From: Kutzneria kofuensis
GTDB lineage: Bacteria; Actinomycetota; Actinomycetes; Mycobacteriales; Pseudonocardiaceae
NCBI RefSeq assembly: GCF_014203355.1
Contig: NZ_JACHIR010000001.1
Coordinates: 7,256,038-7,320,037, forward strand
Reading direction: 5' to 3'
DNA: 64,000 bases
Shown: positions 1-7,405 of the stretch, one piece after another
Numbering within the stretch: the first letter of the stretch is position 1
How the letters are laid out: every line of letters starts with the position of its first letter
The notes under the pieces: generated by a model
The model's database searches: none
What the model saw: the letters and a program-made list of their open reading frames with translations, nothing else
Told to the model about the DNA's origin: nothing
Position numbers and translations under genes: made by a program

Positions 1-263
1 CTCAGCACCACGTGGTCGCCGGTCCGTACGCCGCTGACCGCCGCGCCGACCGCCGTCACGATGCCGCTGCCCTCATGCCCCAGCACCACCGGCGCCAGCG
101 CCGCGGCCATCGCCGGGTCGCGCAGGATTAGGTCGGTGTGGCACATGCCGACGCCGGCGATCTCCACCAGCACCTCGTCCGGCCGGAGGTCGGCGAGAGT
201 GATCTCCTCCAGGGAAAAGCCCTGGTCGAAGGAGCGGAGCACCGCCGCCCGGGTTGTCGTCAC
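1..263 (-). CDS. Zinc-dependent alcohol dehydrogenase, N-terminal part (runs off the window)
   Basis: Reading the minus strand from a GTG at 263 gives 87 residues of the GroES-like catalytic domain of medium-chain, zinc-dependent alcohol dehydrogenases. The catalytic zinc ligand Cys41 lies in GMCHTD and the GHE motif is at residues 62-64, followed by the conserved glycine-rich GSGIV. These enzymes oxidise primary alcohols with NAD. The C-terminal Rossmann domain lies outside the window, so the substrate class cannot be refined. An ATG six bases upstream runs straight into a stop, so GTG is the best start. It is divergent from the Crp-like gene at 405. Confidence 0.85.
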   Translation of the reverse strand, partial: MTTTRAAVLRSFDQGFSLEEITLADLRPDEVLVEIAGVGMCHTDLILRDPAMAAALAPVVLGHEGSGIVTAVGAAVSGVRTGDHVVL

Positions 264-283
264 CGCATGCCTCTCGTTCGCGG

Positions 284-293
284 ATGCATGCAT
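284..293. promoter_or_regulatory. ATGCATGCAT palindrome in the adh/crp divergent region
   Basis: A perfect 10-bp palindrome lies in the 141-bp gap between the divergent alcohol dehydrogenase and Crp-like genes. It does not resemble the classical TGTGA-N6-TCACA Crp site. It could be an operator for either gene, but only the palindrome itself is observed. Confidence 0.2.
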
Positions 294-404
294 ACCGTAT
301 CCACGGCGACACCGGGGCAGCACCACGCCGCGGCCGGGCGGGCAAAGCCTTCGTCACCAACCGACGTCTACCGTGGTTGCGCACACAACGAGGGGGCGGC
401 CCAC

Positions 405-1076
405 ATGATTCCGGCCCGGGGGAGCCTGCTGTCCTACCTGTCCGAAGCCGACCGGAAGCACCTGCTCACCGGCGGGGTGCGGCGGGTGTTCGCGGCCGAC
501 GAGGTGCTGATCCGGGAGGACGACCCGTCGGACTTCCTGCACGTGATCGTGGCGGGCTGGGTCCGGGTGTCGACGCTGCTGGCGGACGGGCGCGAGCTGG
601 TCTACGCCTTGAGAGGCCCGGGTGACGTGCTGGGGGAGTTGGCCGCGCTGCACGGCTGGGAGCGCACGGCGTCGGTGCGGAGCCTGGAGCCGACGACGGT
701 GGTGCAGCTGACCGCCGCCCAGTTCCAGGCGTGCCTGCGAACCCGGCCGGAGATCGCCATCGCGGTGATCAAGTCGCTGGCCGTGCGGCTGCGTGAGGCG
801 GAACAGGCCCGTGTCGGCTCGGTGGAGCTGGACATCAGCCACCGCCTGGCCCGCCACCTGGCCGTCCTGATGTCCGAACGCGGCCGTCCCACGGCCGACG
901 GCATCGCCATCGACACGCCCTTCACGCAGGAGGAGATCGCCAGCCAGCTCGGTGCCTCCCGACGGGCCGTCGCCCGCGCGATGGCGATGCTGCGGGCCCG
1001 CGGCGTGCTGACCACCGGTCGCCGCCGCATCGTCGTCGGCCGGCCGGACGTGCTGAGGTCGCTGGCCCGCATGTGA
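405..1076 (+). CDS. Crp/Fnr-family transcriptional regulator
   Basis: A 223-aa protein with an N-terminal cyclic-nucleotide-binding-type beta-roll (about residues 8-125, including a GELA...RTASVRS segment like the phosphate-binding cassette) and a C-terminal winged helix (about 168-215) whose recognition helix reads SRRAVARAMAML. The open frame extends upstream, but ATG 405 is preceded by a G-rich ribosome site and begins the family-like N-terminus. Family members act as homodimeric DNA-binding regulators responding to cAMP or another effector. No Fnr-type cysteine cluster is present, so a redox role is unlikely. It stands alone, divergent from the alcohol dehydrogenase. Confidence 0.9.
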   Translation: MIPARGSLLSYLSEADRKHLLTGGVRRVFAADEVLIREDDPSDFLHVIVAGWVRVSTLLADGRELVYALRGPGDVLGELAALHGWERTASVRSLEPTTVVQLTAAQFQACLRTRPEIAIAVIKSLAVRLREAEQARVGSVELDISHRLARHLAVLMSERGRPTADGIAIDTPFTQEEIASQLGASRRAVARAMAMLRARGVLTTGRRRIVVGRPDVLRSLARM

Positions 1077-1167
1077 GCCACATGGCACGTTCGCCCCGTG
1101 TCACACGGCACTGTGCCGGATCCCCGCCCGACGCATGCTGACTTCGCCGTCAAAGGGAGGGGAGATC

Positions 1168-1215
1168 ATGGAGAGTCACGTCATCGTGCTCATCGCGGGA
1201 ATCGTCAGGGGCTGA
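1168..1215 (+). CDS. Possible 15-codon peptide with a strong ribosome site
   Basis: ATG at 1168 is preceded by AAAGGGAGGGGAG, one of the best Shine-Dalgarno matches in the window, and encodes MESHVIVLIAGIVRG before a TGA. The last 11 bases overlap, antisense, the end of the NUDIX-like gene. The hydrophobic stretch could be a leader or a small membrane peptide, but so short an open frame may be chance. No homologue is known to me. Confidence 0.2.
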   Translation: MESHVIVLIAGIVRG

Positions 1216-1780
1216 CCGGATTGCCGAGCAGGTGGGCGGCGTGCGGCGCGACCAACGCCGTGCCGACACGGCCCCGGGCCACCTCCTGCGCGCTCGCGGA
1301 CAACACCGTGTGCACACGGGGATCCGCCGCCAGCGCGAGGAGTCGGTCCCGCACCGGGCTCACCAGGTCGTAGAACTCGAAGCCCCGCAGCTCCAGCGTC
1401 GAGCACTCGACCTCCGTCCGTAACCGATCGAAGCTCAGGTTCTGGCCGGGCACCCCGAGCTCGGCCAGAACCTCGGCGAGCACGCGCCGCAGGCACTCCT
1501 CCCCGTCCTCGCGGTACGCCCCGCTGGAGAACCACCGCACGAAGCCCTCGACCGATCGCGTCGGCAGGGACCCACGCAGGTGATGGTCGTTGTCGCCGGC
1601 GAAGCCCAACCGCCCCAGCACATCCGCCGCCGGCCCCGCGTACCGGATCACGCCCCCGGGTGGCGCGAACGCCCCCGGCCGGGTCTTCGACTCCACCAGC
1701 ACGATCCGGTCGTCCTCACGGACCCGTAGCACCGCCGCGCAGCACACCCGGACCGGCCGCGCCCGTCGTTGCCAGAACAC
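1205..1780 (-). CDS. NUDIX-fold protein resembling the SMODS-associated NUDIX family
   Basis: A 191-aa protein starting at GTG 1780, preceded by GGAGGTGGAGC. The N-terminal strands (VRVCCAAVLRVREDDRIVLVESK), the PPGG turn near residues 40-43 and the helix EECLRRVLAEVLAEL fit a NUDIX hydrolase fold. However, the canonical GX5EX7REUXEEXGU box is not intact: REUXEE reads RRVLAEVLAE. The layout resembles the NUDIX domains found beside CD-NTase/SMODS defence genes, though no CD-NTase is visible here. The protein may bind a nucleotide ligand rather than hydrolyse it. It is divergent from the 318-aa gene at 1921, with a 140-bp shared promoter region. The family call is moderate; the ligand is unknown. 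Confidence 0.55.
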   Translation of the reverse strand: MFWQRRARPVRVCCAAVLRVREDDRIVLVESKTRPGAFAPPGGVIRYAGPAADVLGRLGFAGDNDHHLRGSLPTRSVEGFVRWFSSGAYREDGEECLRRVLAEVLAELGVPGQNLSFDRLRTEVECSTLELRGFEFYDLVSPVRDRLLALAADPRVHTVLSASAQEVARGRVGTALVAPHAAHLLGNPVSP

Positions 1781-1920
1781 GCTCCACCTCCGTCCGAGTG
1801 AACGCCGCGGCCTGCCGGACGGGCCGCTCCTAGCATCGAAGTGGATGGTCGCGTGGCCGCCGCGCCGGAACTGGCCAGATCCTGGCCGTGTTGAGCCGGT
1901 TCCGGCCGAAGGGGGAGGGC

Positions 1921-2877
1921 ATGACCGAGCTCGACCTGATCCGCGAGTTCACCACCCTGCGCCGGGGCCGCGGCCTGCACCGCCCGGACGTGCACAAGCG
2001 GATCGGACGGGCGGTCGCGCGCTGGGCCGACATCCCGCCCGACTGCGGCGGCGCGGAGGTCCGGCGACTGGTCAACCAGGCGATCGGCCGGCTCACGGAG
2101 GTCGACCTGCCGGCGGAGGACCGTCGCGCCGTGCTGGTGGCCCTCGGGCTGGACCGGGACCTGCACGCGGCGACGCTGTCCCGGCGGACCGAGCTGTTCG
2201 CGGCCGACCGCCGGCTGTCCGAGCGCACGGCCCGTCGTCGCGTCGACGACGCGTTCGTCAAGCTCGCGCAGGTGGTCGTCAAGCGCGTCGACCCGCTCGA
2301 CCCGGAGCGCGGCTGGGCCGTTCGCCGGTTACGGGTGCTGGTGCGGCTGGACCGCCCGGTGCCGGAGGTGATCGAGGAGCGCACGATCGTGGCCACCCGT
2401 GACGGCCTCGACCACATCGTCGCCCGGTTCAGCGTGCCGCGGCGGTCCGACGGGGCCGACATCGACCGCGAGGTGCACGCCGAGATGCAGCACGGGGCCC
2501 GCATCGTCGAGGCGAACCGGTTGGGCGCCGGCCACTTCCGCTACCTGCTGGCGCTGCCGAGGCCGCTCGCGTGGAACGAGCCGCACACCTACGCCATCGT
2601 GTTCCAGGTCCGTGACGGCCAGCCGATCGCCGACCACTACGTGTTCACTCCGCTGGTCAGCTGTGCGCTGTTCGAGGCTCGGGTCCGGTTCGACGCCGCA
2701 CGCCGGCCGCTCGCGGTGTGGCGGACGGAGCGGACCGTGCCGCGCACGCTGCCGCACCGGGGCAGGCCGGACGGGCCGCTGCTCGCCCTGGACGGGGCGG
2801 ACGAGGTCGCGGCCCGGTTCGACCACCCGGAACAGGGCTTCAGCTACGGCGTCTGCTGGCGGTACGCGTCCGATTAG
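1921..2877 (+). CDS. Actinobacterial protein of unknown function (318 aa)
   Basis: Not assigned to a named family. ATG 1921 follows AAGGGGGAGGGC and was preferred to the in-frame upstream start at 1888. The N-terminal third is helical and basic (RRGRGLHRPDVHKRIG, then a segment rich in Leu, Arg and Asp), like actinobacterial proteins with a regulator-like N-terminus. The C-terminal two thirds is a beta-rich domain with a Trp/His-rich core (around residues 215-245) ending in GVCWRYASD. No signal peptide or membrane segment is seen. It is divergent from the NUDIX-like gene, suggesting co-regulation, and its stop overlaps the convergent STAS gene by 4 bp. Confidence 0.7.
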   Translation: MTELDLIREFTTLRRGRGLHRPDVHKRIGRAVARWADIPPDCGGAEVRRLVNQAIGRLTEVDLPAEDRRAVLVALGLDRDLHAATLSRRTELFAADRRLSERTARRRVDDAFVKLAQVVVKRVDPLDPERGWAVRRLRVLVRLDRPVPEVIEERTIVATRDGLDHIVARFSVPRRSDGADIDREVHAEMQHGARIVEANRLGAGHFRYLLALPRPLAWNEPHTYAIVFQVRDGQPIADHYVFTPLVSCALFEARVRFDAARRPLAVWRTERTVPRTLPHRGRPDGPLLALDGADEVAARFDHPEQGFSYGVCWRYASD

Positions 2878-3176
2878 GACAGTCCGAGCAGGCCGTCGAT
2901 GCCGGTGACGCGCATCACCTTGAGCAGGTGCGGCTGGGGGTTGGCCACGCTGAAGGCGATGCCGCGCTGCTCGGCGGCCTGGCGACCGGACAGCAGCACA
3001 CGCAGGCCGGTGGAGTCCATGAAGGAGACGTCGGCGAGATCGATTCTCACGGCGTGCGCGCCCGCGGTCGCCACGGCCGTGGTCACGGCCTCCTCGAGAC
3101 TCGGCGCGGTGCCCAGGTCCACCTCGCCGGAGACGGCGAGGACCACGGTCTCCGTTCCTTCGCTGCTGATTCGCAC
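2874..3176 (-). CDS. STAS-domain anti-sigma-factor antagonist
   Basis: A 100-aa single-domain protein of the SpoIIAA/RsbV/BldG family. The family hallmark FMDSTGL is present, with Ser55 at the position phosphorylated by anti-sigma kinases, and the opening strand VVLAVSGEVDLGTAPSLE is typical. Such proteins sequester RsbW-like anti-sigma kinases in the cytoplasm; no kinase or sigma gene is adjacent. It is the last gene of the five-gene minus-strand operon and starts 9 nt after the preceding gene ends, which ties it unusually to QueA and the SRPBCC protein. Family call is firm; the partner is unknown. Confidence 0.9.
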   Translation of the reverse strand: MRISSEGTETVVLAVSGEVDLGTAPSLEEAVTTAVATAGAHAVRIDLADVSFMDSTGLRVLLSGRQAAEQRGIAFSVANPQPHLLKVMRVTGIDGLLGLS

Positions 3177-3185
3177 CCGGCAACC

Positions 3186-4091
3186 CTACTTGCGTCCGAG
3201 CACGTGGCGCACCGCCGCGTCCAGATCGGGGTGTCGGAACACGTGCCCGACCGGTGGCGTGGCGATCCGGTCCGGGGCGTGCGCGGCGGGCAGGTGGGCG
3301 GTGAAGTCCGCGCGGGGCAAGGGATTCGGCGACACGGCGTCGATGTCACCGTGCACGTCGGTGAGGACGGCGAACAGGAAGACGCCGACCAGATCGTCCA
3401 GTGAGATCCAGTTCACCAGGCGGTCGCCCGAGGCCAGCAGCGGCACCCGGCGGCGCACCAGACCGCCGCTGGGATAGCTGACCCGAGCCGTCCGGTCGCC
3501 GACCGTGACCACGCCGGTGGTGAGGTCGACGCCGGCGTCGCCATGGGTGACGATTCGGTGCCCACCGGTGGTCAACAGGGCCTTGAACGCCTCCACGACA
3601 GGTTGGTCACGTCCAGTCACCGAGACGGCCATCCGTGGACCGTCGAGGCGGGCGTGCAGGTCGAGATCGCCGGCCAGCTGGCGGTGCCGGTACGCGAACA
3701 TCCGATGCAGCCTGACCTCGACGAATGGCGCCACGAAGGCGCTGAGCGGCAGGTCGTAGCTGATCTCGTCGACGAGCTTGGTGCCGGTCGGCACCTCGAA
3801 GAACCGGTGACGGTGCGTCCATGCCCTGAACGGTCCGTGTTCCTGCACGTCCACGAACTCGTACGGCGGCCGGTAGCCGGTGTGCCGCGCCACCCAGCGC
3901 GGCCGCACCGGCCCGGGCACGTCCAGCTCCATCACGGCCCGTGATCCCTCGGTGAGGTTCGGCGCCTCCGCCACGATGCGCATCGGCTCCCACGGCGGCG
4001 TCAGCCGCCGCATCGCCCCCGGTCGCTCGTGCCAGCCGAAGACGTCGTTGATCGGATACGGGAAGGTCGTGCTGGCCACGAACGTCTCCAT
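3186..4091 (-). CDS. SRPBCC domain fused to a reduced TIGR01777/DUF1731 epimerase remnant
   Basis: Residues 1-150 form a SRPBCC (START-like) ligand-binding domain of the 'cell division inhibitor' type normally fused to TIGR01777 NAD-dependent epimerases. The remaining 150 residues keep only the ends of that epimerase: a residual first strand/helix (MAVSVTGRD...LLTTGGHRIV), the RRRVPLL...WISLDDLVGV segment and the C-terminal DUF1731 region with SPNPLPRADF. The glycine-rich GxxGxxG NAD loop and the central catalytic core are absent, so dehydrogenase/epimerase activity is unlikely. It lies 12 nt after queA and 9 nt before the STAS gene. Full-length fusions of this family are clearly longer. Confidence 0.75.
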   Translation of the reverse strand: METFVASTTFPYPINDVFGWHERPGAMRRLTPPWEPMRIVAEAPNLTEGSRAVMELDVPGPVRPRWVARHTGYRPPYEFVDVQEHGPFRAWTHRHRFFEVPTGTKLVDEISYDLPLSAFVAPFVEVRLHRMFAYRHRQLAGDLDLHARLDGPRMAVSVTGRDQPVVEAFKALLTTGGHRIVTHGDAGVDLTTGVVTVGDRTARVSYPSGGLVRRRVPLLASGDRLVNWISLDDLVGVFLFAVLTDVHGDIDAVSPNPLPRADFTAHLPAAHAPDRIATPPVGHVFRHPDLDAAVRHVLGRK

Positions 4092-4103
4092 GCCCCCAGT
4101 GTG

Positions 4104-5111
4104 CTACGGCAGGAGCAGGTTCACATCGCCGAACTCGTGCCACAGGTAGCCGCCCCGCACCGCCTCGGCGTAGCAGGCCATCAGCAGCGGCTCGTCGGCG
4201 ATCGCGGCCAGCATGTCCAGGTGCGAGGCCATCGGCTCGTGGAAGCCGGTGAGCAGCCCGTCCACCACCCGCACGCCCCGCTCCGGCGTGATCACCAGAT
4301 CGGTCCAGCCCTTGGCCGGCACGACGCGGTCGCCCTCGATGGCGCTCTCCAGCGCCCGCACCGCGGTCGTGCCGATGCCGATGATCCGGTTGCCGGCCTC
4401 CCGCGCCTGGTTGACGATCCGCGCGGTCGTCGCCGACACGGAAAACCGCTCCGGGTAAGGACGTTCGTGCGCCTCGGGCGAGGCGACGCCGGTGTGCAGC
4501 AGGATCGGCGCGAACTGGATGCCGGCGGACACCAGCCGCGTGACGATCCGGTCGGTGAACGGCCGGGCCGCGCTCGGCATCTCCGCGCTGCCGGGGTGTT
4601 CGGCGAAAACCGTTTGGTAGTACGGCAACGGCCACTGGCGCGGCACGTAGCCGTACCGGATCGGCACGCCGTGCTCCAACAGATACCTTGGCACGGAAGG
4701 AACATCGAACGCCGCCGTCCACAGGCGGCCCCGGGAGTACGGCTCCAGCAGCGTGACCGAAGCGCCGCCGGGCAGCTCGTACCGCTGGCCGGCGACGGCA
4801 TCCCGGAACGGCCCGCCGGCGGTGCGCAGCTCGATCAGCCAGCTGCCGTCGGGCTGCTTGGTCGACACGTGCAGCCGAAGGTCCGCGTTCAGCACCGGCA
4901 CCGCCGCCGGCAGCGTCGCCGAGGTGTTGACGACGAGCACGTCACCCGGCGTCAGCAGGGTCGGCAGCTCGCCGAACCGGTGGTGGCTGATCTCGCCGGA
5001 CGCCCGCCGGCCGACCAGCAGCCGAACGTCGTCGCGGGCCAGCCCCCGGGCCTCCGGCGGCTCGTGCGCCTCCAGTTCGGCCGGCAGCGTGAAATCCACT
5101 GTCGCAGTCAT
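4104..5111 (-). CDS. queA: S-adenosylmethionine:tRNA ribosyltransferase-isomerase (QueA family)
   Basis: A 335-aa protein matching QueA throughout: the N-terminal PGDVLVVNTSATLPA segment, the central PLPYYQTVF region, PFTDRIVTRL, and the C-terminal RVVDGLLTGFHEP motif. In queuosine biosynthesis QueA transfers and isomerises the ribosyl moiety of SAM onto preQ1 in tRNA. No other queuosine gene is visible here, and actinobacterial relatives may serve another modification. ATG 5111 overlaps the stop of the upstream glyoxalase-fold gene (ATGA), implying translational coupling. Length is slightly short of the E. coli enzyme (356 aa). Confidence 0.85.
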   Translation of the reverse strand: MTATVDFTLPAELEAHEPPEARGLARDDVRLLVGRRASGEISHHRFGELPTLLTPGDVLVVNTSATLPAAVPVLNADLRLHVSTKQPDGSWLIELRTAGGPFRDAVAGQRYELPGGASVTLLEPYSRGRLWTAAFDVPSVPRYLLEHGVPIRYGYVPRQWPLPYYQTVFAEHPGSAEMPSAARPFTDRIVTRLVSAGIQFAPILLHTGVASPEAHERPYPERFSVSATTARIVNQAREAGNRIIGIGTTAVRALESAIEGDRVVPAKGWTDLVITPERGVRVVDGLLTGFHEPMASHLDMLAAIADEPLLMACYAEAVRGGYLWHEFGDVNLLLP

Positions 5112-5455
5112 CGCTCACTCCAGATCATCACGGTCGCCCCCGCCGGGCCGCGCACCTCGAAGCCGTAGTGGCCCCGGGGATAGCGGCCCGGCCCGCGCAC
5201 CAGCTCGTCGGACCGAGGTCGCAGCGCCGTGTACGCCGCCTCCACCTCGCCGTCGGTGGCCAGCTCGAACGCCAGCGGCGCGGGCCCCGGCGAGCCGGGC
5301 GTGGCCAGCTCCACGTACGCGCCGTCGGCGGCTCGCAGCACGACCCCGCCGTCAAATCGATCCACTTCGGACAGTCCAAGTCGGACCGTGTAGAACTCCG
5401 TCGCCGCCTTGAGGTCGTCGACCTGGTACGGCAGCCACAGCGCGACCGGTCTCAC
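5108..5455 (-). CDS. Glyoxalase/bleomycin-resistance (VOC) fold protein
   Basis: A 115-aa single VOC-module protein beginning at GTG 5455, which overlaps the SDR stop as GTGA. Typical VOC features are the LPYQVDDLKAATEFYTVRLGL opening helix-strand, a central GGVVLRAADGAYVEL strand, and the closing FEVRGPAGATVMIWSE strand with a glutamate metal-ligand candidate near the C-terminus. VOC proteins are metal-dependent lyases or isomerases or, as dimers, drug-binding proteins; the substrate cannot be predicted. It is sandwiched between SDR and queA with 4-nt overlaps on both sides, so it is co-translated with them. Confidence 0.8.
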   Translation of the reverse strand: MRPVALWLPYQVDDLKAATEFYTVRLGLSEVDRFDGGVVLRAADGAYVELATPGSPGPAPLAFELATDGEVEAAYTALRPRSDELVRGPGRYPRGHYGFEVRGPAGATVMIWSER

Positions 5456-6117
5456 AGCCGGACCCGGCCCGACTCCGGCCGTTCGGTGACCAGCTTCACG
5501 TACGCCGGCACCACGGCCTCCGGCAGCTGGCGGTCGCTGATGTCCTCGCCGGGAAACGCGTCCTGGTGCATCTTCGTGCGCAGGTCGCCCGGGTCGACCA
5601 CCCACACCCGCAGCGCGGGCGCCTCCACGGCCAGCACCTTGCCGATCTGCTCCAGCGCGGCCTTGGCCGAGCCGTACCCACCCCACCCGGGATACGGTTC
5701 GACGGCGGCGTCGGACGTGACGAACACGACCGCGCCGTCCCGCGCCAGCAGCGTCGGCAGCGCCTGCTGGGTCAGCGCGAGCTGCGCCAGCACGTTCACC
5801 TCGTACACCTCGCGCAGCCGGTCCAGCGGGAACTCCGCGAGCGCCGGCAGCGGGCTCGGCCCCAGCACACCGGCGTTGTTGACCAGCAGGTCGAGGCCGC
5901 CGAGCTCGGTGGCGGCCTCGACCAGCTCGGCCCGGTGGTCGGGGTCGGTGATGTCGCCCGGGATCGCCCGGACCGGCCCGTCCAGCTGGTCGGCGGCGGT
6001 GCGCAGGTCCTCGGCCCCCCTGGCGTCGAGGACCAGGCCCCAGCCGGCGTCGGACAGGCCGTGGGCCAGCGCGAGCCCCAGCCCGCGGGACGCGCCGGTG
6101 ATGATCGCGACGGGCAT
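5452..6117 (-). CDS. Short-chain dehydrogenase/reductase
   Basis: A 221-aa classical SDR. The cofactor loop TGASRGLG is at residues 7-14, NNAG near 80, and the catalytic Ser (FVTSDAA) and YGSAK Tyr/Lys pair follow at the usual spacing; PGDLRTKM follows the active site. ATG 6117 was chosen over the upstream in-frame ATG at 6153 because GAGGAGGTGACGGGG lies directly before it and the protein then starts with the first beta strand. These are NAD(P)-dependent cytoplasmic oxidoreductases of unknown substrate. It is the first gene of the SDR-VOC-queA-SRPBCC-STAS operon and diverges from the two-component system at 6272. Confidence 0.9.
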   Translation of the reverse strand: MPVAIITGASRGLGLALAHGLSDAGWGLVLDARGAEDLRTAADQLDGPVRAIPGDITDPDHRAELVEAATELGGLDLLVNNAGVLGPSPLPALAEFPLDRLREVYEVNVLAQLALTQQALPTLLARDGAVVFVTSDAAVEPYPGWGGYGSAKAALEQIGKVLAVEAPALRVWVVDPGDLRTKMHQDAFPGEDISDRQLPEAVVPAYVKLVTERPESGRVRL

Positions 6118-6215
6118 CCCCGTCACCTCCTCGGTGTCGTTTCTGCTCGTCATCGACGCTATTCGGGCGGGGCGGCGGTGCCATCGGGCTCGGGGCCCGC
6201 GCGGTCTACGACCTT

Positions 6216-6227
6216 GGACCTAGGACC
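6216..6227. promoter_or_regulatory. GGACC-TA-GGACC direct repeat upstream of the sensor kinase
   Basis: The 12-bp GGACCTAGGACC lies 44 bp before the kinase start in the divergent region. It is a direct repeat of GGACC and also an imperfect palindrome centred on CCTAGG. It superficially recalls DosR-type boxes (GGGAC half sites) of NarL-family regulators, and the adjacent kinase is DevS-like. An autoregulatory site is inference. Confidence 0.25.
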
Positions 6228-6271
6228 GCCGCCCGATCCGCCGGCGCGCGGAACTGGGTACGGTTGCGGGC

Positions 6272-7405
6272 ATGGGCACCTGTGACCGGGACGAGCTGCG
6301 CGAACTGAGCGCGGCCGTGCTCGCCGTGACCGCGCGGCGGTCGGTGCGCGAGGTGCTGCAGACCATCCTGACCTCGGCGCGGCGGCTGCTCGACGCCCGC
6401 TACGCGGCGCTGGGCGTGCCCGACGAGAACGGCTCGTTCGCCGAGTTCCTGGCCGACGGCATCACCGACGAGCAGTGGAAGGCCATCGGGCCGGTGCCGC
6501 GCCAGCACGGCCTGCTCGGGCTGATGCTGCGCGACCCGAACCCGGTGCGGTTGAGCGACATCCGCCAGCATCCCCAGTTCGACTGGTGGCCGGCCGCGCA
6601 TCCGGTGCTGACCGATTTCCTCGGCATGCCGATCACCGACGGCGACGAGATCCTCGGCGAGTTGTTCCTGGCCAACAAGAACACGCCCGGCGGCTTCAAC
6701 GCCGAGGACGAGGAGCTGCTGCGGCTGCTGGCCGCGCACGCCGCCATCGCCATCGTCAACGCGCGGCTGTACGAGCGCAGCCGCGAACTGTCCATTGTGG
6801 CCGAGCGCAACCGGATCGCCCGCGAGCTGCACGACGCCGTCACGCAGAAGCTGTTCTCCTTGCGCCTCACCGCCGACGCCGCCGCGGCCTTGGTGGACCG
6901 TGATCCCGCGCGGGCGGCAACGGAGATCGGCAATGTGCGCCGACTGGCGGCCGAGGTCAGCGACGAGCTGCGCAACGTCGTTGTCGGCCTGCTGCCGGTC
7001 GACCTGTCCGGCGACGGTCTCGACGCCGCGCTGCGCAAGCAGGCCGAGCTGTTGAACCGGGTACACGAGGCCGAGGTGGCGTTTGTCGGCTGCCCGGTGC
7101 CGAAGCTGACGTCCGCGCGGCGCGAGGCCCTGTACCGGATCGCCCAGGAGGCCCTGCACAACGCCCTGCGGCACGCCCGCCCCGGGCTCGTGGAGATCGA
7201 CCTCTCGGCTGCCGACGGGCAGGTCGTGCTGCAGGTTCGGGACGACGGCGTCGGTTTCGACGCGGAGCGGTCCGAGCAGGCGGCGCGGAAGTTGGGGTTG
7301 TCGTCGATGCGGGAACGGGCGCGGGCGGTCGGCGGTCGGCTTACCGTGACGTCCACTCCCGGCGGCGGGACCACGGTGCGGGTGGAGGTGGCGACCGGTG
7401 GCTGA
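6272..7405 (+). CDS. GAF-domain sensor histidine kinase (DevS/NarX-like)
   Basis: A 377-aa soluble kinase. The GAF domain (about residues 25-165) contains RQHGLLGLMLRDPNPVRL and DFLGMPI, segments like the DevS/DosS GAF domains. HisKA_3 dimerisation follows, with phospho-acceptor His187 in ERNRIARELHDAV, then an HATPase domain (about 280-375) with N-, G1- (DDGVGFD) and G2-type motifs. No membrane segment is seen, so it likely senses a cytoplasmic ligand; whether the GAF domain binds haem cannot be told. It overlaps the response-regulator gene by 8 nt, forming a two-gene operon. Confidence 0.9.
   Translation: MGTCDRDELRELSAAVLAVTARRSVREVLQTILTSARRLLDARYAALGVPDENGSFAEFLADGITDEQWKAIGPVPRQHGLLGLMLRDPNPVRLSDIRQHPQFDWWPAAHPVLTDFLGMPITDGDEILGELFLANKNTPGGFNAEDEELLRLLAAHAAIAIVNARLYERSRELSIVAERNRIARELHDAVTQKLFSLRLTADAAAALVDRDPARAATEIGNVRRLAAEVSDELRNVVVGLLPVDLSGDGLDAALRKQAELLNRVHEAEVAFVGCPVPKLTSARREALYRIAQEALHNALRHARPGLVEIDLSAADGQVVLQVRDDGVGFDAERSEQAARKLGLSSMRERARAVGGRLTVTSTPGGGTTVRVEVATGG

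Noticed and set aside
284-293. ATGCATGCAT as a Crp binding site
   Set aside because: Lacks TGTGA-N6-TCACA half-sites; retained only as a low-confidence palindrome.
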